DNA of 64,000 nucleotides from Rhizoclosmatium globosum (GCA_002104985.1 MCGO01000005.1:832210-896209), one strand, 5' to 3'. Shown: positions 1 to 12,623, numbered from the stretch's first letter. Program-made: numbers and translations. The notes: generated by a model not told the origin, from the sequence alone.

Positions 1-1
1 A

Positions 2-1430
2 ATCGGCAGTTTCCTGTGGCAGCTGCTCTCGTCCGCGATCGCCGACGACACGGCCTTCGACCACAAAACCCAGTCGGCCCATCCGAGTCAATCGCCAAAA
101 CACAATCCAACCACCGCCACCGCCACGCCCGAACAGCCAAACCCAATCCACATCGAATTCCCAGAGACAAAACACTCGTTGATTGACCTGTCCGAGGGAA
201 AGAAACACTCGGACCCAATCCCAATTCACTCGGCCCGGCCACTTCCTCAAATCCCGCATTCCTCTCACTCCCACTCCCACTCCCACTCCCTTCCTGACAA
301 CCACTCTCACACTGAAACCCTGCACACTTCTCCTCTCCAGAACCCAATCTCTTCCATCTTCTCCTACGGCAAACAAATCTTTTCCCAAATATCACAACCT
401 GGTCTTCCCTCCTCCTCGCCACCCGCTCACCTTCCTTACGAAGAATACGACATCCCTGCACCTCAAACGCGGCTAAATACGACTACTCGCGAGGAACGTG
501 ATTCATTGCTTGATTTGCACACTGCAATGAAACCTGTCACTTTGCTTAGAGGCGGGAAACTGCCTCAAAATGCACCTGTTATTCTGAGTGCTGAAATTGC
601 TGAAAAGGTATGCTTATCTATTATTTGAAGGGATGTTGGGGTGGTGTATCATAATAGAGAGGGAACTCTGAGGCTTCTGACGTGGAAGTTTACTGTCTTT
701 GAATTTGAACGACGGAGACACATCATGGAGATATTTATTCGATTGACAATCCCCATGAGCGAGATTTTAGAATTATGTTGACGATGAATGGCAAACTTAC
801 CCTCTTGCGATTCAGATCCGACCCGCTTTACCTCCATTACACAGAGAATCTTCAACTTGGCGTCTGATTTACTCACTGGACCACCACGGAATCTCACTCA
901 ACACAATGTACCACAACTGTGAGCCATTAGGCACGAGCCCTGTTCTACTTGTTATTAAAAACACGGACGGCGAGATTTTTGGTGCATATGCAAGTGAAGC
1001 TTTCAGGGTGAATCATGGATACTTTGGAAACGGGTCTTGGTGAGCTTCTCTCGATGTCTCTGAATCTAAAGCGACGACCTAACGTGACCACCTCCCATAA
1101 AAAGCTTCTTGTGGAAGGCAACAGAATCGGTTGATGGGGGGTCTCAACCTGACGTAAGGGTCTTCAAAGCAACTGGTGCGAATGACTATTTGATTCTTGG
1201 AGAGGCTCACATGATCGCACTTGGTGGAGGGTAAGTTTATAACTTCCAGTGGAAGAGGTTCGATTGTAATTTTCTTATCTCGTGACAGGGAGGGTCATTT
1301 TGGATTATGGGTGGATCAAGATTTATACAACGGACACAGTGGGCCGTGTCAGACGTTCAATAATGAGCGGCTATCCAGTAAGGCTGAGTTTGTGATTCAA
1401 TCTCTTGAGTTGTGGGCTTTTGAAATGTAA
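2..1430 (+). CDS. TLDc-domain (OXR1-like) protein, 3' part
   Basis: The reading frame is open from the window edge, so the 5' end is missing. Four exons can be placed: 2-607, 816-1039, 1105-1230 and 1289-1430, all with GT-AG introns and consistent phases. The first exon encodes a low-complexity Ser/Pro/His-rich linker with a (CACTCC)n tract. The rest encodes a TLDc domain: 'IRPALPPLHRES', 'FGAYASEAFRVN', 'GYFGNGSCFLWKATE' across intron 2, and the classic C-terminal block 'FGLWVDQDLYNGHS' followed by 'LELWAFEM'. TLDc proteins of the OXR1/NCOA7 group protect against oxidative stress and interact with the V-ATPase; that role is family knowledge, not visible here. The TLDc fold at the extreme C-terminus is the usual position. 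No frameshift is needed in this gene. Confidence 0.85.
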
Positions 1431-2134
1431 ATGGGAGGATGATGTGGGGGATTATATCACAACCAACTCGCTCACTCGCAATAAACAAACCAAACCATAA
1501 ATAAATAGCCCCCTTCTTCACTCTTCTTTTTAACTACCTTCGATTCGAGTTTGAAATTTTTTGCAACCACTTTTGCTGCTTATTGTGTGGACAAAGAAAC
1601 ACCCCATACACCACCAAAACAGCTTTTCCTCGCCACCAACTCGTCTGGAACCTCTCACAAGGTACATATTCAGCCCTTGAGGAAGCCATCTAGACGGGTT
1701 TTACATCTTGCTGGGACGTGTGTTGGAGGGTTGAAACGCGGTCCGGGCCTTTGCCGATCTTGGAAGCAGTTGAACGGACGAGGAAACATAAAATCACTGC
1801 TTTTGAGTCTTCGAGGAGTTTAGCAAGTGAAAACAGTATTCTAACCCCTTCTTTCATGTTGCAGGCTTCATCAATCCAATCAGCCCACAACCAACTATCC
1901 AACGCGAATCTTGGCGTAATACGATATATACAGTCTTTGAAAACTATCTTCTATTAAGTTATCGTCGGATCTTGTTTCCGTGAAACTATTATCTGGGATC
2001 TTGATTCTTGTCTTCATTTGACATCAAACCTTCCAACTCTTGTGTCTTGAAGCTTTACATTAATCACGACGAATCTATATTACTTTCGACGAAAGAAATC
2101 AAAATCACTGTTTCGGAAAAACTGATTATTTCAT
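1431..2134. other. intergenic region between the TLDc gene and the first G-alpha gene
   Basis: No convincing gene is visible. It must hold the TLDc 3' end and the promoter and 5' UTR of the first G-alpha gene. An AT-rich ATAAATAAATAG stretch near 1498-1509 could be a TATA-like element. Small open frames at 1551-1957 on both strands lack recognisable domains and look incidental. Confidence 0.4.
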
Positions 2135-3731
2135 ATGGGAAACTGTGTTTCAGCAGAAGCAGCCGCTGCAGCGGCGGCCAGTAAAGAAATCGATAAAGCT
2201 CTTAAACTGGAACTGAAAGCCACAGAGCAGAACATCAAATTACTTCTATTAGGTAAAGATTTACTCGTGCTTTCCACAATCCAGACCTCATTTTCCTTTC
2301 CACCTCCACACAAATCACCTTAACCCTACCACATAAAATAACCCTTTCCCCACCATTAGGCGCCGGAGAAACCGGAAAGTCAACCGTTCTAAAACAAATA
2401 AAACTAATCCATGGAACTGGATACGTCGACGAAGACCGAATCGCATACCGAGTCACAATCCTAACCAACATCATAACCTGCGCCAAAACCCTCCTAAACG
2501 CCATGGAAGTCCTCAAAATCCCGTTCGGCTTCGACCCCTCCACCGTAGACGTTGCACAACTCCAGGTGCTGGATTCCATGGCCGGCGCCGATGACTCCAG
2601 GAGCGAGACGGGGTCTGTCGGGGAGGGCGAGGCTGGTGAAGATGAGCCCAAGAAAGATGTTGTGGAGGGACAGTTGTCGAAGCATGATGATCCGATTGCG
2701 AGGGCGGCGGCGCAGTCGTATTTGGATTTGTTGAATACGGGGGAAACGCAGGTGGGGCCTCTGTGGGATGCTGCGGCGATTATTCATGCGAGTCCGATGG
2801 GGTTTGGGATTGGGGAACCGATTCCAAAGAATGTTGTTGATGCTATTGCTTTGATTTGGAGGGATTCTGGGGTTCAGTATTGTTATCGACGGGCGAATGA
2901 GTATCAGCTGATAGATTGTTGTGCTGTGTATGTATTACTATCTCTTTTCTGGTTGGTTGGCGGCTAACGTTGACTGATGTAGCTTCCTGAATGACTTGGA
3001 TCGATTGTGTCATCCTACATTTATGCCAACTGATCAGGATATCCTCAACTCTCGTGTAATGACAACAACAATCAGTGAAACGAAATTCAAAATCGAAGGG
3101 ATTATATTCCGAGTGTTTGACGTCGGAGGTCAACGAAGCGAAAGGAAAAAATGGGCACCCTATTTCGATGACATCAATGCTATCATTTACCTGGTTGCAA
3201 TCAACTCATATGATCAAATATGTTTTGAAGATAACTCAACAAATAGAAGTGAGAACTTAGCGATAGATGATAAATCATGACTAACACGTGCCAACTATTT
3301 AGTGGTGGAATCGCTAAATCTCTTCGCTTCAATTTGTAATCATCCTATGTTCAAAAAGACGGCCATGATCATTTTCATGAACAAGATCGACTTATTCCGT
3401 GCAAAACTAGAAACGACGCTCATCTCAGACTATTTCCCAACATATGAAGGTAATTTCATTTGGATTTTAAATACTTGCTTATGTTTCGTTTAAAGGCCCC
3501 AACGACTATGACAATGGATCAGAGTACTTTGCAACCAGGTTTCTATCACTGAACAAATATGAGAAGAAAATATACGTGCATTTCACATGGGCAACAGACA
3601 CAAAACAAATCAAAACAGTGCTGGCGATTGTGAATCAAATCATTCTACGGTGAGGAATATTGTCCTCGCGTATTTTAGCTAAAGATTTTATTTATTTTGA
3701 AAGATCGAACCTTGTGGAAGCAGGCCTATGA
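2135..3731 (+). CDS. heterotrimeric G-protein alpha subunit 1 of a tandem array
   Basis: Six exons: 2135-2252, 2360-2927, 2983-3248, 3303-3449, 3496-3649 and 3704-3731. They give a clean 426-residue protein. The N-terminus MGNCVS carries signals for N-myristoylation (Gly2) and palmitoylation (Cys4), so a membrane location is expected. The P-loop is GAGETGKST (residues about 40-48), switch I is 'SRVMTTTI' with the catalytic Arg, switch II is '[13 protein letters not shown]' with the catalytic Gln, then NKID and the TWATDTKQ base-recognition loop. An insertion of about 70 residues in the helical domain (after 'PFGFDPS') makes it longer than the usual 350-360 residues. The C-terminus SNLVEAGL, the receptor-contact tail, lacks the Cys modified by pertussis toxin. 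It probably couples a GPCR to a downstream effector; the partners are unknown. Confidence 0.93.
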
Positions 3732-3970
3732 TACATATGTGTTTTTACTGAAATGAGGAAGCTATTGCGTGGATTTTTGAGAATACGTGTCGTGCTGTTG
3801 GATTGGGCTAGTTATGAATTCATTTATTTTCGCGTTTTCTTTAAGACAATATACGTCATAAAAAGTATCTATAGCTTTATATAAGATAATGGAGAGAAGA
3901 GAGAACTACTGAAAATTGTAAATCTCGTCTGTCCAAAAATTCAACCGCGACATCAACCTCTTTCATTCAA

Positions 3971-5503
3971 ATGGGAAGCTGTGTCTCGATCGAGTCAGCT
4001 ACAGCTGCAGCGCAGAGCAAAAAGATAGATCAGAACATCAAAGCGGAGCAAAGGCAGGCAAAGTTTCAGCAAACCGTGAAAATGCTTCTATTAGGTAGAT
4101 CTGCAGTAAGAAGCACGAAAGCGTTATTTACTGAGCACTACTGTTTGCAGGTGCTGGAGAAACAGGAAAGTCTACGATTCTGAAGCAGTTCAAGTTGATC
4201 TATGGAACGGGATACACAGAAGAGGAAAGGATCGGCTACAAAACAGCAATTTTAGCCAACGTCGTAACGTGCGCCAAAGCACTTGTATATGCTATGGATA
4301 GTTTGAAGATTCCATATGGATTTGAACCCCCACCGTTAAAAGAAACCGCATCAGGAGCTTTTGGAAGCGCGTTTCGAAGTCACGCGTCTCTCAATCAACC
4401 TGAAAAAGAGAGTGGGGATACGGGATCTGTACGTAGCTTAAACGAAGGGAAAGAATTGGGACGCGTCGCGAAATCAGCGGAGGAAGCCTATTATGCTGCT
4501 GGTGGGGAAAATAGACAATCGGGGCCTAGCCCTAAAGCAGCACAAGTTATTCGGGGATGTGAAATGAGCTTCTGTTTTGGAATCGACGAGTCTGTACCTG
4601 AAGAAGTAATAGAATCCATCAAAACTGTTTGGCAGGATAGCGGGATACAATATTGTTACTCAAGGGCAAATGAGTTTCAACTGTTTGATTGCTGTGCATA
4701 GTGAGTTTTAAATGATATAGTTCACGTTTTTTATTTGGTTAACTGCGATTTTTAGCTTCCTGAATGACCTGGACAGAATAACCGATCCAAAATATATACC
4801 GACAGACTCTGATATTCTCAATTCACGTGTTATGACAACAACAATCACGGAAACAAAGATTAAGATTCAGCATGTTCTATTTCGAGTATTTGATGTGGGG
4901 GGCCAAAGGACGGAACGGAAGAAATGGGTGCCTTACTTTGATGATGTCGACGCGATAATCTATATGGTTGCTATAAGCTCTTATGACCAAGTATTAGTGG
5001 AAGATAATGCTACAAATAGATGTAAGTTGACGTAAGCTTTCTGCGTCAAGCTGATAAAGTGTTTCTGCAGTGGAAGAAGCTATGACACTATTTTCATCAA
5101 TATGTAACCATCCAATCTTCGCATCTACGGCTATCATCATTTTCATGAACAAAATTGACATCTTCAAAACGAAGCTAAAAACGGTTCCTATTACGAAATA
5201 TTTTCCCAAGTTTAAGGGTACTGTTATTTCCTCCCATCAAGAAAATATGCTTACCTTGAGAACGACTTAGGCCCAAATAACGTTGACAAAGGCTCAGCCT
5301 TCTTCGCTTCGCAGTTTTTGGCGTTAAATGCTAATGCGAAAAGAAAAATATACGTTCACTTTACCTGGGCAACTGATACGAAACAGATCAAAAAAGTACT
5401 GGCAACTGTATATCAAATTATAACGAGGTATTTTGCGCGTATTTCTTATTGTGTCCTTAACTCTTAGCACAACAGTTCAAACTTGAAAGGCGCAGGAATG
5501 TAA
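3971..5503 (+). CDS. heterotrimeric G-protein alpha subunit 2 of a tandem array
   Basis: Six exons at the same codon positions as its upstream neighbour: 3971-4094, 4151-4700, 4756-5021, 5071-5217, 5271-5427 and 5476-5503. They give an intact 423-residue product. The N-terminus MGSCVS is an acylation signal, the P-loop is GAGETGKST, switch I is 'SRVMTTTITET', switch II is 'FDVGGQRTERKKW', and the later motifs are NKID and TWATDTKQ. The helical-domain insert differs in sequence from that of copy 1 ('HASLNQPEKESGDTGSVRS'), so this region evolves fast while the Ras-like core is conserved. The C-terminal tail SSNLKGAGM differs too, which suggests different receptor specificity. It starts 239 bp after copy 1 ends, with no other gene between, as expected for tandem duplication. 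Confidence 0.93.
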
Positions 5504-5632
5504 GATCGGCAAAAATCAGCGTTGTCAAATAGAGTGAAATAGTAAAAATTAATAAAATGCATCTCTTTTTAAGAAAGGGTTGCGCCGTTTTGGCGTTCCA
5601 TTGTTCCAGTAAACTCACACCTTAGTATTAAT

Positions 5633-7230
5633 ATGGGCGCCTGCGAGTCCTCACCGGAAACCGCAGCTGCGGTGATTGCAAGTAAGCAAATAGACAAGCT
5701 ACTCAGAGATGATATGAAGAAAATGGAGAATACGGTGAAGCTTCTATTGTTAGGTTGAGTTACGTACACTGAAGTCATGCGAACCTTACCACTTTAGAAT
5801 AGGTACTGGCGAAACAGGAAAATCGACTGTACTGAAGCAAATTAAGCTCATCTATGGGAAAGGATTTGAAGCGGAGGAAAAGAAAGTATTCCGAAGTGCA
5901 GTCCTCTCAAACATATTGACATGTATCAAAACGCTCGCAATATCAATGGATACGCTCAAAATACCTTTCGGTTTTAAATGGCAATCTTCGCATATTTCCA
6001 CTGCAAAACCGTCAAAGACTGAGCAAGTCGAAGAAGTTGGTTCACCACAAAATCGAAGTTCTATGCTATCCTCAGAGTTGTCATCACAAACGGCTTCTAC
6101 TTTAAAACTTCAGAAAATAAGTGCGAATGTAACAAAGCAGTCTATTGCTGAGGAATCAATGATGGAACGAGACAAAACAGCCGATTTATAGCGCCATCGG
6201 GTATTTCACATCAGGACCTTGCGAAGTTGGCGGAAGAAGAGTATATCAAAGCGGGAGGAAAATCTCAAAGTGGTTCAGCTGCTGAGGCATCCCGCTTAGT
6301 TCGAAAGAATGTAGTAATGGTTTTGACGTCAGAGGGGTTTGTTTGGATGAGAACCTTGTAGATGCAATCAAGCTTCTTTGGGCAGATTCTGGCATACAGT
6401 ACTGCTATTCAAGGTCGAATGAATATCATTTGCTTGATTGCTGCGCCATGTAAGATCATAAATCTATTTATGACGTAAAACTAAAGTATGACAGCTATTT
6501 GAATGAAATAGATCGAATATGCGTTCCTGACTATGTTCCTACAGATCAAGATATTTTACATAGCCGAATTACGACAACTACCATAACTGAAACGCGTGTC
6601 CAGATTGAGAAAATGATGTTTAGAATATTTGATGTTGGGGGGCAGAGGAGTGAAAGGAAAAAATGGGCGCCTTACTTTGACGACGTGAATGCGATTATTT
6701 ATTTGGCTGCCATCAGCTCCTACGACCAAATGTGCGAGGAAGATAACGCCACCAACAGAAGTAAGCGAACGTTTTGGTTTCGTGGAGTTTAAGCCCCAAA
6801 CAGTGACCGAGGCATTAAACTTGTTCTCATCCATCGTCAATCATCCATTTTCAAGACAACTGCGATTGTTTTGTTCCTCAACAAGATTGACTTGTTCAAG
6901 CTTAAGCTTCCTAAATCGCTTATTTCCATACATTTCCCCAAGTATCAAGGTATAGTGGGCTTCGCTTCCATTGCAATAACTTCTGAGCTGATTTATAGGT
7001 CCGAACGACTTTTTTAACGGAAAAGAGTACTTTGCATCGTTGTTTTTAGAGACAAACAAGTACGCAGACAGGAAAGTCTACGTACATTTCACGTGGGCAA
7101 CAGATACCAAACAGACAAAGAAGGTATTGGAAACTGTCAACAAAATTATCATGAAGTAAGTAAAGCAGTGTTTCTCAAGTCTTGAATGTTAAAATATATC
7201 AGTGAAAACCTAAATGAGGCTGGTATCTAA
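5633..7230 (+). pseudogene. G-protein alpha subunit 3, broken by three single-base deletions
   Basis: Exons match the other copies: 5633-5753, 5803-6449, 6495-6760, 6804-6949, 6999-7155 and 7203-7230. The start MGACESSPET, P-loop GTGETGKST, switch II '[13 protein letters not shown]', [12 protein letters not shown] and the tail NENLNEAGI are all present. The frame is lost three times: between about 6130 and 6215 (an in-frame TAG ends at 6191), near 6311, and near 6842 in a TTTT run. Each is a net -1 shift; exon 4 is 146 nt where three paralogues have 147. An intron from 6129 to 6214 could remove the first break but not the others. Either this copy is decaying or the consensus has homopolymer errors. 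The strong conservation around each break favours errors. Confidence 0.75.
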
Positions 7231-7316
7231 CAACCTAACGATAATTATGCAAATAAAATTCTTAAGATGGGTGAGATGTTTTTCCCACTTCTAGAAATAG
7301 AACACAGTCACGAAGT

Positions 7317-8862
7317 ATGGGAGCTTGCGAGTCATCACCAGAAACTCAGGCTGCCCTGATAGCCAGCAAAGAGATCGACAAGCTTCTTCATTCAGAAAAG
7401 AAAGGGAGTGCTGATGTGGTCAAACTATTGCTTCTGGGTTAGTTTCACAACTTTCGAGCTTGCTCTCTGATTATTCACAAACAGGAGCTGGAGAGACTGG
7501 CAAATCAACAATTCTGAAGCAGATTAAAATTATCTACACCTCAGGGTTTCTGGAAGAGGAGCAACAATCGTACCGAACGGCAATTCTTGGCAATGTTATC
7601 ACGTGTGCCAAGAGTCTAATATTTGCCATGGATACGCTCAAGATTCCTTATGGGTTTGATCCATCTGCAACTTTGGAACGTGTTGACGACCAAGCAGCAA
7701 AAAATGAAGATGAAGCAGATGGTGACTTTCACGGTTCTGTTGAGTCCCAAACTGGAATAGATAGAAATGGATCCGATTCAAAGCGTGAAAGTGTCACGGC
7801 TTCAAAACATAGTATTGGAGAAGGACATAATCCCAACCTTAAGAACAATCCTCTTGTACTGCTTGCGGAACAAGAATATAAGCGGAAGGGAGGATCAAGG
7901 CAGACTGGGGCTGTGGCTGATGCGGCCATCGCAATTAAAAAGCATCCATTCAGCATTATACAAGGGGAGTTTTTGTCGCCAGAAACTGTTGCACATATCA
8001 AGACAGTGTGGAACGATTCAGGGATTCAGTACTGTTTCTCACGCGCAAACGAGTTCCAGCTGATGGATTCTTGCAAATAGTGAGTTCGTTTTTGTAGCAT
8101 AAGGGGAACTGATTTTACTTGCATAGCTTTATGACGGATCTTGATCGAATAACACTGAAGACATACGTTCCCAACGAACAAGATATCCTGAACTGCAGAA
8201 TAATGACGACATCGATAAGTGAAACCAAAATCTCTATTAAAAGTGTGACAGTTAAAATCTACGATGTTGGGGGACAAAGGAGTGAACGAAAAAAATGGGC
8301 ACCGTACTTTGATGACGTCAATGCAATTATTTACCTGGCTGCCATCAGCTCATATGACCAAGTTTGCTTTGAAGATAACTCAACGAACCGAAGTAAGTAC
8401 CTAACAAAATGTCAAGCAACTTACAAACTATCAACAGTCTTAGAATCTTTAAATCTATTCAGCTCCATCTGCAATCACCCAATGTTCAAAAAGACATCAA
8501 TGATTCTATTTCTCAACAAAATTGATCTGTTTAAAAGCAAGATTGAGACTTCCCCAGTCGCCAACTATTTCCCATCATATACAGGTGAGACCAACCTTGC
8601 TTTACAGAGCATTTAAAACCGTTCATAGGACCGAATGATTTCGAAACACGTCAGAGTACTTTGCCAGTCGATTTTTGGCATTGAACAAATATCCAGAGCG
8701 GAAAATCTATGTCCATTTTACATGGGCAACCGACACAAAGCAAACAAAGAAGGTCCTCGATACGGTCAACAAAATTATTCTCAAGTAAGTTTTAATGTTT
8801 CGATAAATGCATAAATTTGATATGTTGTTCTCAGTTCCAATTTGGAGAACGCCAACATTTAA
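7317..8862 (+). CDS. heterotrimeric G-protein alpha subunit 4, one frameshift in exon 5
   Basis: Exons: 7317-7437, 7485-8079, 8127-8392, 8438-8584, 8629-8784 and 8835-8862. The acylation signal is MGACES and the P-loop GAGETGKST. The helical-domain insert is acidic and Ser-rich. Switch I is 'CRIMTTSISET', switch II is '[13 protein letters not shown]' (Phe to Tyr at its first position), followed by NKID and TWATDTKQ, with the tail NSNLENANI. Exon 5 is 156 nt where copies 2 and 3 have 157. The missing base lies near 8650, just after 'GPNDFET'. Read literally, the protein ends early and lacks the final beta strand and alpha-5 helix needed for nucleotide and receptor binding. It is close to copy 3 in its N-terminus (both begin MGACESSPET), so these two are probably the most recent duplicates. 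Confidence 0.85.
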
Positions 8863-8951
8863 CTTTAAGCATGATATATATATTCTTGACAATAAATTAT
8901 CACTACTCAAAGGCTTTCTTCATAAGTTTGAGTAAATCTTTGTTTTCAAGA

Positions 8952-10460
8952 ATGGGCGGATGTGCATCCAGTCCTCAAGATGCAGAAGCAATTGCAGCTA
9001 GCAGAGCTATAGACAAGGCCCTCAAAAACGACGCAAAAGAAATCGATGACTCTATACGACTACTTCTCCTTGGTATATGTCAAATATCCACTATTTCAAA
9101 CGCTAACATCTATTCAGGATCTGGAGAAAGTGGCAAATCAACAATCCTAAAGCAAATGAAACTTATATACGGCAAAGGTTTCGCCACAGATGAACAAGTC
9201 ATATACCGTACTGCGATCCAGGGGAACGCTATTACGGCTGCGAAAGCACTGTGTTGGGCTATGGATTCCCTGAAAATCCCTTACGGATTCGATCCTGAGG
9301 TGCTTGCTACCCCCGCACCTGCTATTCCTGATGACCTGGATCGACTTGAGTCGCTTAGTTCTCAGCATAATGCGTCACGGCCTGTGAGCGCGATTATAGG
9401 GAGTATTGGTGGTGGGAAGGGTTCTGATATTCTGGGAAGTGAAGAAAGTTTGGATGACTCAAGGTCGAATATGGAGTCGCCGATGGAGGAGGAGGGTGAG
9501 GCGGTTAAGGTTGTTGATGCGAAGGCGAAGGCGGCTGAGGCTGAATATAAACGTGTCGGAGGTTCAAGGCAGGTGGGGCCGGGCCCTTTGGCTGCGGCGA
9601 AAATCAAGTCAACTCCGTTCACACATTCGGGGGATTCAATATCAGCGGAGATTGTGGACGCTATCAAGCTGATATGGAACGACCCTGGAATACAGTATTG
9701 TTACTCCCGTGCAAATGAGTTTCAGCTTATTGACTGTTGTAAATAGTTGAGTATTGGCATTTACTCGTTGCGTGGTGCTAACCTCCATCACATTGCAAAA
9801 CAGCTTCATAACTGACATTGACCGCATCTGTGTATCAACGTATACCCCAACACCACAGGATATTCTCCACTGCCGAACAATGACGACAAATATTACCGAA
9901 ACAAAAATGAAATCAAAAAAGTTCTGGTCAGGATTTTTGATGTGGGAGGTCAGCGAAGTGAACGTAAAAAGTGGGCCCCCTATTTCGACGACGTGAGCGC
10001 AATTATATTCCTTGCAGCCATAAGTTCCTATGACCAAGTATGCTATGAAGATAACTCCACAAATCGAAGTGAGTATTGTTCCACCTCAACACCCAATATC
10101 TAACCGCACCACCTCAAACAAGTCTTGGAAGCTCTCAACCTATTTGCATCCATCTGCAATCACCCCCTCTTCAAAACAACATCCATGATTCTCTTCCTCA
10201 ACAAAATCGACCTCTTCACCGAAAAAATCAAAACGTCACCTGTATCCCAATTCTTCCCAGACTATATCGGCGACGACACAGATTACGGGGGGACAAGCAC
10301 GTTCTTTGCAAACAAGTTTTTGGCGATTAACAAGTACCCTGAACGCAAGATTTATGTGCATTTTACGTGGGCGACGGATACGAAGCAGACGAGGAAGGTG
10401 CTGGATACAGTGAATAAGATTATATTGGGGAGTAATTTAGATGATGCGGGGATTGCGTGA
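8952..10460 (+). CDS. heterotrimeric G-protein alpha subunit 5, intron-poor copy
   Basis: Four exons: 8952-9072, 9118-9745, 9804-10068 and 10123-10460. The start is MGGCASS and the P-loop GSGESGKST, the classical G-alpha form; the other four copies have ETGKST. Switch II ([12 protein letters not shown]), NKID and TWATDTKQ are present, and the tail is [10 protein letters not shown]. The last two introns of the other copies are absent, so exons 4-6 are fused. Exon 3 is 265 nt instead of 266. One A appears to be missing in the run near 9909, just before the 'RIFDVGGQ' strand, which breaks the frame; the flanking motifs are otherwise perfect. The helical-domain insert is the longest of the five (about 100 residues, rich in Asp, Glu, Ser and Ala). 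Confidence 0.87.
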
Positions 10461-10589
10461 AAATGATGTGTGATGGTGGTTGGCGAGGGGAACGAGGAAA
10501 TTAGGAATGTTATGTAGTTTATGTGTTCGCACACGCGTTTCAATAGTTGGAGACTAAATATATCCACCTAAAAATTTATCCGCTGCACT

Positions 10590-12587
10590 TTACGCGGATT
10601 GAGGCATGGCAGATTCAGGAATCAACGGCCCAAACAGTTCCTTATCCAACTTTACCAACACCTCGAAATCCACCTTCACAACATCTCCACAAACTCCATC
10701 AAGTACCTTCACAACTTCCTGCAACAGCCCTTTCAATTCCTCCCTCCGCATTCCAGCCTTATCGTCGCCTTTCGTCCAACACGTCGCGTGTCCCGTTTCT
10801 CCACTTCTTCTTCTCTGATGACTTCCATCCAACACCCTGCAACAGCCTTCACAACAACATCATGGTACACTCCAATACGCGGCCACCCGCCTCCCCTTAT
10901 TACAGCTAGTAACCCCGCGCCGCAGGATTTGCGTGTCAGTGTCACTCGTGTGTATTTCAAGTACTTCACACAGGTAGTGGTAAGTGGTGCGAGGTGTTGT
11001 AACACGGTGTGTGCACCGAGTAAAGGCATGAACTCTGGGATCGCGGAGAGGATCGTGCGCAGTGGTGCGAGTGTGCCGCCGATTGTGAGTGGCAAGCCGC
11101 GGAGGATTCCTTCACGGAAGAGGAGTGTTGCGGATGTGTGGAGAGTTTGGAGGGATGATTTGGTTGGGTACAGGGTTTTGAGGAGTGGTGGGGTGGCGAG
11201 GAAGGCTGCGGAGAGGACGGGAGGGGTTGAGTGGTATGTGAGGCAGACCGGAGGGAGTCTTGGAAGACAGTGCCGAGGTTGGTGGCGCGGAGACTTTCTG
11301 GGGAAAGTTTTGGAGGAGGATCGGGAGGAGAGTTAAGCCTCGAGTTTTGTACGTTGGTTCGTAGTCGTCGATGAGGGTGAGTATTGTGGGGATGATTAGG
11401 TTTTGAAGGGAGGGAGGAATGGAGGAAATACGAGCAATGAGGGATTCAAAGATCAAGACACATTCGGGAAAGTCTGATTTCCATGGTTGTGTTTCAAAGA
11501 CTTGTCCCGCAATGTGTTTTGGTTTTGGAGCCTTTCCCAAGGTTTGTTTGGTGTTGTTCGAAGAGCTGTGAGTTGATCAGTTGACTTTGCAAAATAGGGC
11601 TTTACTTGAGTAGACAAGATTCGAGCTGCATGTATTTGAAGGAGGGATTCTTCGGGTGTAGTTGGCGGGGAAGAGGAGCGCGTAAGTTGGAGAAGTGACG
11701 TTGGGAGAGAATTGAAAGCATAGTTTGAGCATTATTTTGCGACTCTGTCGTTATCCATTTGGGATGCGATGCAGAACAAGGTAGAAACGCGAGGCATTGT
11801 GTAATCAGAAGTCCAACATTTCGTCTTCAAGAAACTTGAAATCACAATTTTCGGAGACAGAAAGTTGATAATGATTTGAAAGAGCAGAGGTGACGTTGCT
11901 TCGAAAGACTTGATTTGTGTCCAAGCTTGGGAATCAGTTACTGTGGATAGAGTCAGATCGTACACTATACGTTGTATTCAAGTTCCTTCTTACATGTTTC
12001 CAGGTCAGATGCATAAATTAGAGGAATATTGAGGAACGAAGTGAGTTGAACGATTGAGCTGTTGAAAGATGAGCTCAAGTCAGAAGCATCAAGATTCGTT
12101 TGTATTGTGGAATAATGTTGTGTGATTGAAACAAAGAGAGCTAGCGCTTGTGCTTTCTGATTGGTGAAGAGGGTCAGTGGGTTTGGAGGACGAGTTTGTA
12201 AACGAAAGCGTACCTCCTTTAAGTTGGACTCCCTCGCCTTGAGACATGCACATAGCTTAAGAAGTATCGCTGGGGCCACTTTGAAGCGAGTGCAGCAGTG
12301 AGAACCTGAACGAGACGAAAGGGTCAGCAATAGCATCAAACAGAGGATGCATTCAAGGAAGGCCACGCACCTCAGGTCTTCAGCAACCGAATCGCATCTT
12401 TTGAGACAATTGAACGATGAGAGCGGAACCAGTGCATCAAACAGAGAAACTAGTTCAGGCTCCGTTGCAAATGTCCCAGTTGAAACAGCGGAACCAATCA
12501 AGAAAGGCTCTTTGTTGCTTCTAATTCGTTGATTGTTTCAAGTGAATCCCCTTGGAAATCGACAGGAGAAGTGCATCCATTGCTCAT
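10590..12587 (-). CDS. TTI2: TTI2-like protein (TELO2-interacting protein 2)
   Basis: This is a spliced gene converging on the G-alpha array. The best block, on the complement of 11112-11540, reads '..ILIFESLIARISSIPPSLQNL' and 'ILTLIDDYEPTYKTRG', the helical-repeat signature of TTI2. That protein works with TELO2 and TTI1 in the TTT co-chaperone complex that matures PIKK kinases. Upstream exons lie on the complement of 12587-11965 and 11965-11700 ('KAQALALFVSITQH', 'TDSQAWTQIKSFEATSPLL'). Downstream alpha-helical segments, 'IGGTLAPLRTILSAIPEFMPLLG' and 'LKGLLQEVVKVLDGVCGDVV', run to a stop at 10590. The start at 12587 is the only ATG that leads into the first exon, and it needs a one-base correction near 12507. 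Other frame changes near 11110 and 10840 prevent a clean model, so exon boundaries are approximate. Confidence 0.6.
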
Positions 12588-12623
12588 TTGGTGTTTCTTC
12601 TCTTTCTTTTATTGATAAATCAA

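Noticed and set aside
10599..11336. 245-codon plus-strand frame downstream of the G-alpha array
   Set aside because: It overlaps the TTI2-like gene on the other strand, whose helical motifs are recognisable; the plus frame is Arg/Ser-rich without domains.
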